This document shows, piece by piece, positions 9,304-17,006 of a stretch of 64,000 bases of DNA; position 1 is the first letter of the stretch; every line of letters begins with the position of its first letter. The position numbers and the translations under genes were made by a program. A model generated the notes under the pieces. The model saw nothing but the letters and a program-made list of their open reading frames with translations. It ran no database searches and was not told the origin of the DNA. This DNA comes from an uncultured Ruminococcus sp. (GTDB lineage: Bacteria > Bacillota > Clostridia > Oscillospirales > Ruminococcaceae): NCBI GenBank assembly GCA_910579955.1, contig CAJTWE010000011.1:7582-71581 (forward strand), given 5' to 3'.

Positions 9304-11323
9304 TCTTATTACCCCTCTCCGTTTTCCACTGATAGTACATCTTCCCGTTGTACGGATTCTCCACGATCTCAGGGCGGACAATAGTCTTTTTGCCCTTAGA
9401 TGTGTAGCTTGTGGACTTGCCGTCAAACAGTCCCTTGACCTGGGTATCGGATAGCTCCACGCCGTACACCTTTGCGATATTCATACCGCACTTACCCTTG
9501 CAATACCAGCCAAACTTACCCTTGACAACATCAGCACCGCACTTCGGGCATTTGCCAACAGGCTCATTGCCACCGTCCGAAAGAGAAACGGACTTATCGA
9601 CAGAGCCGTATTTTCTGCACATATCAGTGATAAAATGCTGAATACCGGACATGAACACAGTTTCGGGCAGCTCACCGTGTTCAATCTGCTGTAACTTCGA
9701 TTCCCATTCAGCGGTCAGCTTTGCGGACTTGACCTCATCGGGAACAACTGTCACAAGCTCTTTGCCCTTATCCGTCGCCCTGAGTTGTTTGCCGTCACGC
9801 TCCACATAGCCGTTTTTCACAAGTGATTCAATGGTTGCGGCCCGTGTCGCAGGAGTACCGAGTCCCTTTTTCTCCGTATCATCGTCATAGTCCTCGTTGC
9901 CTGCACGTTCCATAGCAGATAACAGCGTATCTTCCGTGTAGGGCTTCGGAGGACTTGTGAAATGTTCGCCATTGCTTGCTGCTACCGTGAAAGTCTGTCC
10001 CTCAGATACCGCAGGAAGAGCTTTTTCATCGGGCTTTTCCTTGTCGGTCTGCCTGATAAAGCGTTTCCACCCCATATCAAGGACGGTTCTGCCTGTTGCC
10101 GTAAACTCCGTGCCGTTGCAGATACCCGTCAACTTGACAGCATCGTACTTATGAGCCGGAGCCGTTGCACAGATCAGCTTAGTGGCGATCAGGGTAAGGA
10201 TATTCTTTTCACCTGTCGGCAGAGAAGAAAGATCAGCCGTGGCGATACCGCTTGTGGGGATAATTGCATGATGCCCTGATACTTTGCTGTTATTGATAAC
10301 CTTCTGTATGTCAGGCGTATGGGCAATACCAAACCCGAAATAGCTGTCACAGAGCTTCGTCACTTCAAGAGCTGTCTGAGCCATATCATCGCTGAGATAC
10401 TGGCTGTCGGTGCGGGGATAAGTGACGAGCTTACCCTCATAAAGTGACTGAGTATAGTCAAGTGTCTGCTGCGCCGTGTAGCCAAAAGCCTTGTTTGCTT
10501 CACGCTGTAAGGTTGTCAGATCGTAGAGCTTTGGTGCTTTATCGGTCTTGACCTCACGCTTGACAGAGCTGATAGTGACCGTACTGCCGTCACAGGCAGA
10601 TACAAGCGCATCGGCAGACTTCTCATCATCAATCCTTGCAGATGATAACGTAAAAGCACCGCAGTTGAGGTCAGCTGTAAAATACTTCTGCTTTACAAAG
10701 CCGTTTACCTCCGCATCACGCTGAACGATCATTGCAAGAGTAGGTGTCTGCACTCTGCCGATATTGAGCTTACCGCCATATCGAACGGAAAACAGCCGAG
10801 AGCCGTTCATACCCACAAGCCAGTCTGCTCTTGCACGGGCATAGCCTGCATTGAACAGGTTATCGTATGCGGACATAGGCTTCATATTAGAAAGTGCCTT
10901 GCGGATAGCGGATTCCTCAAGAGAAGAAACCCATAAACGCTTCACAGGCTTGCGGCACCGAGCCATGTTATACACATAGCGGAAGATACATTCTCCCTCT
11001 CTGTCCGCATCGGTCGCACAGATGATCTCTGTTACCTCGTCCTTATTCATAAGGTTTTTCAGAAGATTGTACTGAGCCTTTGTGCTGTCCGTAATCTGAA
11101 ACAGCCAGTTGTCGGGAATCATAGGAAGCTGAGAAAAGCTCCATTTCTGATTCCAGCCGTTGCCGTAGTCATTCGGAAACTTCAAGCCTACCAAATGACC
11201 GACACACCACGATACAATATATCCGTTGCCTTCGGTGTAACCTTTCTTTGTAGCGTCCGCACCTACTACGGAACTGATTGCACGGCTTACACTGGGCTTT
11301 TCGCCCACGATTAGAATTGCCAT
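9296..11323 (-). CDS. topB: DNA topoisomerase III, ICE-encoded
   Basis: This type IA topoisomerase (675 aa) relaxes or decatenates DNA by single-strand passage and is a regular part of clostridial ICEs. The N-terminal Toprim domain shows LIVGEKPSVSRAIS and, near residue 104, ATDADREGE, the DxDxxE metal site. The active-site tyrosine lies in VTYPRTDSQYL near residue 303. A C-terminal four-cysteine zinc finger (GKCPKCGADV...WYCKGKCG) is near 590-612. I chose ATG 11323 because AGGAAG precedes it and the protein then begins MAILIVGEKPS, as in the family. Its length is typical. It is the first gene after the inserted ATPase cassette. Confidence 0.95.
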   Translation of the reverse strand: MAILIVGEKPSVSRAISSVVGADATKKGYTEGNGYIVSWCVGHLVGLKFPNDYGNGWNQKWSFSQLPMIPDNWLFQITDSTKAQYNLLKNLMNKDEVTEIICATDADREGECIFRYVYNMARCRKPVKRLWVSSLEESAIRKALSNMKPMSAYDNLFNAGYARARADWLVGMNGSRLFSVRYGGKLNIGRVQTPTLAMIVQRDAEVNGFVKQKYFTADLNCGAFTLSSARIDDEKSADALVSACDGSTVTISSVKREVKTDKAPKLYDLTTLQREANKAFGYTAQQTLDYTQSLYEGKLVTYPRTDSQYLSDDMAQTALEVTKLCDSYFGFGIAHTPDIQKVINNSKVSGHHAIIPTSGIATADLSSLPTGEKNILTLIATKLICATAPAHKYDAVKLTGICNGTEFTATGRTVLDMGWKRFIRQTDKEKPDEKALPAVSEGQTFTVAASNGEHFTSPPKPYTEDTLLSAMERAGNEDYDDDTEKKGLGTPATRAATIESLVKNGYVERDGKQLRATDKGKELVTVVPDEVKSAKLTAEWESKLQQIEHGELPETVFMSGIQHFITDMCRKYGSVDKSVSLSDGGNEPVGKCPKCGADVVKGKFGWYCKGKCGMNIAKVYGVELSDTQVKGLFDGKSTSYTSKGKKTIVRPEIVENPYNGKMYYQWKTERGNKNG

Positions 11324-11346
11324 ATATCGACTTCCTTTCATTTTTA

Positions 11347-11381
11347 TTTCCCAAAATCGAAAATCACTTGATTTCGGGAAA
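11347..11381. repeat. 35-bp palindromic element, left copy
   Basis: The arms TTTCCCAAAATC and TTCGGGAAA enclose exactly 14 nt. Extended by three bases, the right arm is complementary to the left arm at 11 of 12 positions. The same two arms with the same 14-nt spacing occur at 12751-12785, while the 14 middle bases differ. This copy overlaps the -35 box of the ATPase promoter, so it may be an operator. It also lies just upstream of topB. Confidence 0.75.
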
Positions 11382-11396
11382 TAGATGTGGTATAAT
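11368..11396 (+). promoter_or_regulatory. Promoter P1 of the ATPase cassette
   Basis: TTGATT (11368-11373) and TATAAT (11391-11396) are 17 nt apart. TGG just before the -10 gives an extended -10. Transcription would start near 11403 and make a leader of about 145 nt that contains the hairpin array. The -35 lies inside the 35-bp palindrome. Confidence 0.7.
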
Positions 11397-11407
11397 AAAC
11401 ACATACA

Positions 11408-11510
11408 CCTTGCTGACGCAAGGCGAGGGGCTTGCGCCCCTTTGCGGACTTTCGTCCGCTGTGCTTATTGACGGCTTCGCAAAAATGCCCTTGCAAGCAA
11501 GCATTTTTGC
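11408..11510 (+). promoter_or_regulatory. Array of three isometric hairpins plus one larger hairpin in the ATPase leader
   Basis: Hairpins at 11408-11423, 11426-11441 and 11444-11459 each have a perfect 6-bp stem and a 4-nt loop (TGAC, TTGC, TTTC), with 2 nt between them. Their starts are therefore exactly 18 nt apart. A fourth hairpin at 11479-11510 has a perfect 10-bp stem (GCAAAAATGC with GCATTTTTGC) around 12 nt. The stems of the first three differ in sequence, so the geometry is conserved rather than the bases. The role is unknown: leader RNA control, a small RNA or a protein-binding DNA structure are all open. Confidence 0.7.
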
Positions 11511-11514
11511 TTCA

Positions 11515-11523
11515 TGGTATAAT
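11515..11523 (+). promoter_or_regulatory. Possible second promoter (extended -10) of the ATPase gene
   Basis: TGGTATAATAA is repeated here from P1. An extended TGn-TATAAT -10 is present but no good -35 is seen. Transcripts from here would skip the hairpin array and have a leader of about 18 nt that keeps the AAAGGAG ribosome-binding site. Confidence 0.4.
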
Positions 11524-11547
11524 AAGGTTAAAGGAGCGTGAGTTCTT

Positions 11548-12741
11548 ATGAAACTGATTGAACGAAAAGACTATCTCGAAAAAGTGATAAATGTGATCGG
11601 TACTCCTGATATAAAGGTCATAACAGGTGTCCGCCGAAGCGGTAAGTCCAAACTGCTGGAAGCATTCAAAAGCCATGTGAGTGCTAACATCGAGACTGCC
11701 AATATCATACACATCAACTTCAATTTGCCCGATTTTGATGATCTGACAGAATATAGACCGTTGTATGACTATATCAACGCAGCCTACAAGGAAGGCGCTG
11801 ATAATTTCGTTCTGATAGATGAAATACAGATGTGCAATAATTTTGAAAAGGCAATAAATGGCTTACACGCATCAGAAAAATTCGATATTTATATCACAGG
11901 CTCTAATGCGTTTCTGTTAAGCTCCGATCTTGCAACACTGTTCACAGGAAGAACTTTCGAGATCAAGGTCTATCCGTTTTCCTTTGCTGAATATGTAAAA
12001 TACTTTGCATATACTGACCTCTACACTGCCTTTGATAAATATGTCTGCGAAGGCGGTATGGCTGGCTCTTATGTGTATAAGGACGCCCAAGCGAAATATG
12101 ACTATATTGCAGAAGTCTTTAATACTCTGATCATCAGGGATATTCGCAAAAAGTATAAAATTCGCAATACGATTCTTATGGACAGACTTGCTGACTTTCT
12201 CATGGATAATATCTCGAACCTCACATCTGCCAGATCCATTGCTGATACTTTTAACAGCCATAAGGACAAGATCAACCATAAGACTGTCAGCTCATATATG
12301 CAGTATCTCTGCAATGCCTTTGCATTTTATAAAGTACGCCGATATGACATCAAGGGAAAGAAATATCTCTCGACAAATGAGAAATACTACCTCAGCGATC
12401 ATTCCTTCCGCTATGCAAAGCTCGGAACGAAGAATATGGACTACGGCAGAGTGCTTGAAAATATTGTAGCTATTGAACTGCTTCGCCGTGGCTATGAGGT
12501 TTATGTCGGTGTCCTTTACAAGAAAGAGGTTGACTTTGTAGCGATCAAGCGTGATGAGAAGCTGTATATTCAGGTTTCGGATAGTATCACCGATGAAAAA
12601 ACTTTTCAGCGTGAGGTATCACCGCTGCTGTCCATTAAGGATGCTTATCCCAAGATGCTGATCGCAAGGACACGCCACGATGCCTATCAGTATGAAGGCA
12701 TAAAGATCATCGACTTTTCGGACTGGCTCACAAACACATAA
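11548..12741 (+). CDS. AAA_14/DUF4143-type ATPase, inserted against the operon direction
   Basis: The 397-residue protein belongs to the AAA_14-DUF4143 group of standalone ATPases common in Clostridia and archaea. Walker A is GVRRSGKS near residue 32 and Walker B is FVLIDEIQ near 92. A sensor-like ITGSNAFLLSSDLAT follows. The C-terminal half has GRVLENIVAIELLRRG and EVDFVAIK...LYIQVS, the order of residues seen in PD-(D/E)xK-like folds. The cellular role of this family is poorly known. It starts at ATG 11548 after AAAGGAGCG. It is the only plus-strand gene in the element, has its own promoter and is flanked by 35-bp palindromes, so it looks like a cargo cassette. Confidence 0.88.
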   Translation: MKLIERKDYLEKVINVIGTPDIKVITGVRRSGKSKLLEAFKSHVSANIETANIIHINFNLPDFDDLTEYRPLYDYINAAYKEGADNFVLIDEIQMCNNFEKAINGLHASEKFDIYITGSNAFLLSSDLATLFTGRTFEIKVYPFSFAEYVKYFAYTDLYTAFDKYVCEGGMAGSYVYKDAQAKYDYIAEVFNTLIIRDIRKKYKIRNTILMDRLADFLMDNISNLTSARSIADTFNSHKDKINHKTVSSYMQYLCNAFAFYKVRRYDIKGKKYLSTNEKYYLSDHSFRYAKLGTKNMDYGRVLENIVAIELLRRGYEVYVGVLYKKEVDFVAIKRDEKLYIQVSDSITDEKTFQREVSPLLSIKDAYPKMLIARTRHDAYQYEGIKIIDFSDWLTNT

Positions 12742-12750
12742 CACGTTCTG

Positions 12751-12785
12751 TTTCCCAAAATCAATAAATTTACAAGTTCGGGAAA
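12751..12785. repeat. 35-bp palindromic element, right copy
   Basis: This copy begins 10 nt after the ATPase stop codon. It has the same arms TTTCCCAAAATC and TTCGGGAAA with a 14-nt centre, in the same orientation as the copy at 11347-11381. Outer bases here extend the palindrome (CTG and CAG). No T-run follows, so it is not a standard terminator. Confidence 0.75.
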
Positions 12786-12800
12786 CAGACAGCAAACACC

Positions 12801-12863
12801 TTTCTCCTACATTTCATATCATAATAGGAGAAACCTTTTTTGTAGGAGAAAAAATAGGAGAAA
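12801..12863. repeat. TAGGAGAAA repeat cluster
   Basis: TAGGAGAAA occurs at 12825-12833, 12843-12851 and 12855-12863, and its inverse TTTCTCCTA at 12801-12809. The first and third units can pair as a 10-bp stem (TTTCTCCTAC with GTAGGAGAAA). The cluster lies between the ATPase cassette and the converging minus-strand gene. It could be a protein-binding array or a transcription barrier. Confidence 0.5.
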
Positions 12864-12910
12864 AGCATCTGATTATCAAAGCACATTTCCTGATATGTGG
12901 GAGTGTGCTT

Positions 12911-13438
12911 TTACTTTTTAGAATTGTTGTACGACCTGAGTCGAAAATACACCTCAGTTGTGATGTTGACCGGAATTATATAGTTGGAATACTCCTCACC
13001 GATATATCCTGCCTTTCTGAGAGCAGAGATAACCTTTGCTGCGGTATCCTTGTCTACCTCAAGCCACTCACGAATCTGCTTGTTCGAGGTATATTTGTCA
13101 TGCGAGATATGATAGATAAGTATATCCATATCTTTCTCCGAAATGCCGTCAACCTTAACGGAATCAAGCGGAGCAAAGTTATGTATGCTTACAGAGAAAG
13201 AAGGCTTATTATCCTTCTTAGGCGCAAGGCACTCATCGTCAGGCTCGATCATATTATCATAGAACCTGAACTCGTCCTCATCATCGTCAAGCTCAATATC
13301 GTCCCCGTCATCGCCGTACTTCTCACGGAAACGCTCGTTGATCTTGCCTTTGCTTTCACCGAGTTTATATGCAGCGTAGGCAACACCTGCCATAGCACCG
13401 AGTCCGACAATTCCCTTGATGATCTTCTTTACGTTCAT
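12911..13438 (-). CDS. Membrane-anchored winged-helix-like protein with acidic RFYDN segment
   Basis: The function is not recognised. Residues 1-25 form a short hydrophobic anchor (IIKGIVGLGAMAGVAYAAY). A very acidic linker follows, containing EFRFYDN. The last 80 residues look like a winged helix (DMDILIYHISHDKYTSNKQI, then VDKDTAAKVISALRKAGYIG). ATG 13438 is chosen because GGAGG stands 8 nt before it. A DNA-binding protein tethered to the membrane would suit a role in transfer or control, but this is inference. The RFYDN motif is shared with the DUF4366 protein and, as RFYSE, with the DUF4315 protein. Confidence 0.8.
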   Translation of the reverse strand: MNVKKIIKGIVGLGAMAGVAYAAYKLGESKGKINERFREKYGDDGDDIELDDDEDEFRFYDNMIEPDDECLAPKKDNKPSFSVSIHNFAPLDSVKVDGISEKDMDILIYHISHDKYTSNKQIREWLEVDKDTAAKVISALRKAGYIGEEYSNYIIPVNITTEVYFRLRSYNNSKK

Positions 13439-13458
13439 AATAGAAACCTCCACATTTT

Positions 13459-14316
13459 TCAGTATTCTACGGGTTCACCGTAGTTGATTTTCTTGATTGA
13501 TTTGATATTCGCTCCGAGGTCAAGACCGTTCCAGTTGTAATAGCCCCAAGAGCCTGAGAATGCCACGCAGGACGGTAAGTTATAATCGTCATAGATAAAC
13601 TCAACGATACACTTTCCGCTGCCGCCGAAGTTGTGATATTTACCCTCACCATCATCGGCATAACCCTTGCTGTCGCATATCTTTGTAGTAAACTGCGTAC
13701 CGTTTTCAAGCTCAATCAGGAAACGATCTCCGCAGTATCCGTACCATACGCCCATAGCACAGCAGAAATCGCCGTACTCATCACGGCGTATTCCGGTACC
13801 TGTTATGGTATCGACCTTAGAGCCGTATATCGCTCCTGAGCTGGGCATAGCCGTCAGTCCCGAAGCTCTTTCGCCTGCAAAGCAGTTTGTCCAGCCGTCC
13901 TCATACGGAAAATCATATATGACCTCAACCGTTTCGGTCTTGCCGTCAGCAGATGAAGATTTTACGGAATATCCGTCTTTTTCTTCCTTAGAAAGTATAG
14001 GTTCGACCGTCACCGTGTACTCAGTATTCTCACGCAGACCTGTTATGTAGCAGAGGTCATTGCCTTTGAACTCAAAGTACATATTATCGCTGAAAGCATA
14101 GTTATCATCGTGAGCCGTGCAGCTCACAGAATAGTCACGGTCAGGCTCAGAATCCCATGATACTTTCAGACAGGAAACAGAAATAGTCGATACATTCAGG
14201 TCATTGACCGAAAGCTCCTGCACTTCTGGTTCTGCTGGTGTTCCTGAAAACTCAATAATAAAGCCCATAATCAGGCTTAGAGCTTTCCTCTGTATGTCAG
14301 GATCAAACATCGTCAT
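13459..14316 (-). CDS. Fibronectin type III-like protein with a C-terminal beta domain (285 aa)
   Basis: Residues 30-130 have the pattern of a fibronectin type III domain (LKVSWDS, YITGLRENTEYTVTVEPI). The C-terminal 150 residues contain several Cys, Gly and Trp/Tyr, with GDRFLIELENGTQFTTKICD. They loosely resemble a double-psi beta-barrel of the RlpA/3D type; that match is weak. The N-terminal hydrophobic stretch (LSLIMGFIIEF) is short, so export is uncertain. The start is ATG 14316, which shares one base with the upstream stop (TGATG), and GGAG precedes it. Co-transcription with the PAPS-reductase-like gene is clear from the overlap. Confidence 0.75.
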   Translation of the reverse strand: MTMFDPDIQRKALSLIMGFIIEFSGTPAEPEVQELSVNDLNVSTISVSCLKVSWDSEPDRDYSVSCTAHDDNYAFSDNMYFEFKGNDLCYITGLRENTEYTVTVEPILSKEEKDGYSVKSSSADGKTETVEVIYDFPYEDGWTNCFAGERASGLTAMPSSGAIYGSKVDTITGTGIRRDEYGDFCCAMGVWYGYCGDRFLIELENGTQFTTKICDSKGYADDGEGKYHNFGGSGKCIVEFIYDDYNLPSCVAFSGSWGYYNWNGLDLGANIKSIKKINYGEPVEY

Positions 14317-15455
14317 CACGCTCCTTCTCGCATTTCAGGAGCGTTTGTGTCAGCAGATACGGCACACCGATCAACAGAGCCAGTACCGCCGTTACTGCCA
14401 GTATCACAGGCAGATATTCCGCTAATGCCAAGTAGTCTATCACGCTTCTTTTGCTCCTTTTCCTTTGCCTTCATTTCTTTTACGAAAGCACGGTATTTTG
14501 CTGTATATTCATAGGACTTGCCAAAGATATTTACCGCTGCCTTGTAAAGATTCGGCTCATGTTCCTCGATGATTGCAAGCTCCTCATTGATATGTTTGCT
14601 GAATGGACAGCCTACACAGCCGGTTCGCCGTAACCCGTATTCCGTATAGCATCGGGAGTGCTGAACATCGAACATCTGCTCATAGTCTTTTTTATCGCCG
14701 TCCGTGTACCAAAATACCGGACGGAAGGTGTTGCACCCCTTAGACTTGCACTCAGAAAAACAAGTCTTGAAAGCTGCCGAACGGATACCGCCCTCAGCCT
14801 GTCGGATACCTGTTATATCCAAGTCTGCATCATGTTCCTTGACGATACGCTTTGCAGGCTTCTTTTTCGCATATTCACAGCACTTGTTGGATATGGGGAA
14901 ATCCGGCGGATTCTGCATGATAAACTCTTTTAGGAAACGGTTGCGGTAAATTGAAAATCTGCTGATTTTCTGAACACCGTCCTCGTCAGAGTATCGCTCT
15001 CCGCACCACCATTGCAGAGCCGTCTTACACCGAGGGTATCTTTGCAACAGCACTTCAAGCGGTTCGTCCTCCCACTGAAATCCGTGAGCCTGCAAACGCA
15101 TCATCTGTTCGGAAACATATTTCGACAGAAAAGGAACACCATACTGCTTCACACAGGTAGGGATAGGCTTATCGGGTTTGACACGCTCAATGGTAATGCC
15201 GTATTTCTGTTCAAGATAGTCTAAATGCTCCTTTGTAGCGGAGTATTCAAGCCCCGTATCTATCCAGAAATACTTGACCTTGCCGTCCTCATCGACCTTA
15301 TGAATCAGGTCAAGGACAATATCGCTGTCAGAACCGCCGCTTATACTGCACACAGGATAATAAGACCGCATCAGTATGCGTTGTGCCTTGCACATACTTG
15401 TGTAAATGGTGTAGTTATTGTTATCGGCGCACTTGGTCAGGGCTTCATCAAGCAT
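14316..15455 (-). CDS. PAPS-reductase-family PP-loop protein of the ICE
   Basis: The protein (379 aa) has the PP-loop SISGGSDSDIVLDL near residue 37-50. This is the ATP-pyrophosphatase signature of phosphoadenosine phosphosulfate reductases and of DndC-type sulfur-transfer enzymes. Near residue 282 a cysteine cluster RTGCVGCPFSKH could hold an Fe-S cluster or zinc. Further Cys residues occur in NKCCEYAKKK and CFSECKSKGC. It overlaps the cytosine methyltransferase gene by 8 nt, and an SD (GGGAGGG) for it lies inside that gene, so the two are translated together. A role in modifying DNA or a nucleotide is plausible; true PAPS reduction is unlikely in this setting. The substrate is unknown. Confidence 0.85.
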   Translation of the reverse strand: MLDEALTKCADNNNYTIYTSMCKAQRILMRSYYPVCSISGGSDSDIVLDLIHKVDEDGKVKYFWIDTGLEYSATKEHLDYLEQKYGITIERVKPDKPIPTCVKQYGVPFLSKYVSEQMMRLQAHGFQWEDEPLEVLLQRYPRCKTALQWWCGERYSDEDGVQKISRFSIYRNRFLKEFIMQNPPDFPISNKCCEYAKKKPAKRIVKEHDADLDITGIRQAEGGIRSAAFKTCFSECKSKGCNTFRPVFWYTDGDKKDYEQMFDVQHSRCYTEYGLRRTGCVGCPFSKHINEELAIIEEHEPNLYKAAVNIFGKSYEYTAKYRAFVKEMKAKEKEQKKRDRLLGISGISACDTGSNGGTGSVDRCAVSADTNAPEMREGA

Positions 15456-16632
15456 CGTGAAGCCCTCCCAAGATGTGTGTGATCACATCGACCGTCCACC
15501 CGTTGCCAATACACTTGTACCGCTGGGTATTGGAAATGCCTGCGGTATAGTTGTCGGGAAGAGTCTGCAAACGCTCCGCTTCAATGGGGGTGAGCTTGCG
15601 GATAACGTAGTCACCGTCAGGGAGATCAATCTTATACAGACCTGTTTTTGCACCCTGACCGCCGCCATTGGCTGAGAGCGTAACAGACTTGCCGACAACG
15701 GAGTAAATACGTTGTCCCTGTCCGCCCTTGCCATACTGTCCGATACGAACGGGAGAGCATACAAGCGAATCTTTCTGAACAGTGGTCAGGCAGTTGGACT
15801 TGCCGTCCTCACGCACTTCGATATGCTGTTCTGTCTTTTCGCCGTCAACATATCGTCCACGCTGGGCGGCTCCCATAGGCATAGCAACCGAAGTAGTACT
15901 GCCGTTGAAGCCTGAATTTTTGATGATCGTTGCTTCACCGTACTTATGATAGCCTGCCATGACGGTACGGGACTTGTCCGTACCCTGATATGTATTGTTC
16001 GGTATAGGTTCTGCGACCATAGTCCGCTGCTTACGTTCAAGGGTGTTATACAGCACAGCACCGTCATAAGAAGCGGTCATACAGTAGGACTTGTCCTGCC
16101 ACGCAACACCGCTTTCAAGTACATCTTTCAGTAAAATGCCCTTATCTTCCGGGAAAGAAGTAAAAGGTATATTCGTCCAGTAACAGCGCTTTCTATTTTG
16201 TGCCGATACAAGTGCAGAGTTTATCATGATAGGTTCTACACCGAGAACCCTTGTGATCTCGTCCTTGATGTTCTGATGTACGGAATAGTTGTTTTCGTAG
16301 AGGAAATACTTACAGCCCGATTCCTCTAAGGCTCTCACATACTCCTTAAAGAGCCTGAATCCCTCACCGTTGCAGTCTACCTCTCTGTCCTTTTTGGCGA
16401 TAGACCAATAGGTGCAGGGCGAACCGCCGAGCAAAAGGTCATATCCTTTGAACTGCGTGAAATCACCGTCATATACATTCCCGTGATGAACGATTACGGG
16501 GAAATTACGCTTTGAGACCGTGACGGCATACTTGTCGATCTCAAACGCATCATAGCATTCCACGGGAATGCCAGCCCTTTGCAGAGCCAGCATACCGCAG
16601 GAGATACCGTCAAATAAGCTGAGTACCTTCAT
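15448..16632 (-). CDS. C5-cytosine DNA methyltransferase
   Basis: This SAM-dependent enzyme methylates cytosine at C5, most likely to shield the element from restriction in a new host. Motif I is LSLFDGISCGMLALQ at the start. Motif IV, GGSPCTYWS near residue 74, carries the catalytic cysteine. Motif VI is YENN instead of the usual ENV. Motif VIII is QNRKRCYW. Motifs IX-X are RKLTPIEAERLQTLP and CIGNGWTVDVI. The middle 150 residues are the target-recognition region. Its length (394 aa) is normal. No restriction endonuclease gene is nearby, so it seems to be an orphan. Confidence 0.93.
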   Translation of the reverse strand: MKVLSLFDGISCGMLALQRAGIPVECYDAFEIDKYAVTVSKRNFPVIVHHGNVYDGDFTQFKGYDLLLGGSPCTYWSIAKKDREVDCNGEGFRLFKEYVRALEESGCKYFLYENNYSVHQNIKDEITRVLGVEPIMINSALVSAQNRKRCYWTNIPFTSFPEDKGILLKDVLESGVAWQDKSYCMTASYDGAVLYNTLERKQRTMVAEPIPNNTYQGTDKSRTVMAGYHKYGEATIIKNSGFNGSTTSVAMPMGAAQRGRYVDGEKTEQHIEVREDGKSNCLTTVQKDSLVCSPVRIGQYGKGGQGQRIYSVVGKSVTLSANGGGQGAKTGLYKIDLPDGDYVIRKLTPIEAERLQTLPDNYTAGISNTQRYKCIGNGWTVDVITHILGGLHDA

Positions 16633-16687
16633 TAGACAAATTCTCTCTCTTTTCTCATTGTCTTATGTTGTTTGTTTTGTTGTCGGG

Positions 16688-16714
16688 AACTTTGAATCCA
16701 CTGGGTTCAAAGTT
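16688..16714. repeat. 9-bp inverted repeat at the end of the small coiled-coil gene
   Basis: AACTTTGAA and TTCAAAGTT are perfectly complementary around 9 nt and include the stop codon of the gene at 16707. No T-run follows on either strand, so it is more likely an mRNA-processing or pausing structure than a full terminator. Confidence 0.4.
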
Positions 16715-16988
16715 GATTATTCTTCGTAGTAGTCCTCAAAAGATCGTTGTAGTTCTCCTGAAGCTCCTCAAACTCCTCGCAGAGCTTGTCATACTTCTGC
16801 TGGATTACGGTCTTTTCCTGAGCGAAGTTCTCCGCAGCGGTCAGATTGCCGATGAACTGTCCTGCTTCAAAGCCACGGAGAAACCACTTCTTTCTCACGC
16901 CCTCAACTGCCTTAGCAGAAATGCCTGCAATTCCGGCGGTCCCTGCCACCGCTGCCGCACATAAACAGATCTTCTTCATCTTTTCCAT
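16707..16988 (-). CDS. Small membrane-anchored coiled-coil protein (93 aa)
   Basis: No family recognised. Residues 5-25 are hydrophobic (ICLCAAAVAGTAGIAGISA) and could be a signal anchor with a Cys near the start. Residues 50-85 form a predicted coiled coil (KYDKLCEEFEELQENYNDLL). The start ATG 16988 has GAGAGGG about 8 nt upstream. It lies between the DUF4366 gene and the cytosine methyltransferase in the same operon. Confidence 0.75.
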   Translation of the reverse strand: MEKMKKICLCAAAVAGTAGIAGISAKAVEGVRKKWFLRGFEAGQFIGNLTAAENFAQEKTVIQQKYDKLCEEFEELQENYNDLLRTTTKNNQL

Positions 16989-17006
16989 TCTTTTGCCCTC
17001 TCTTTC

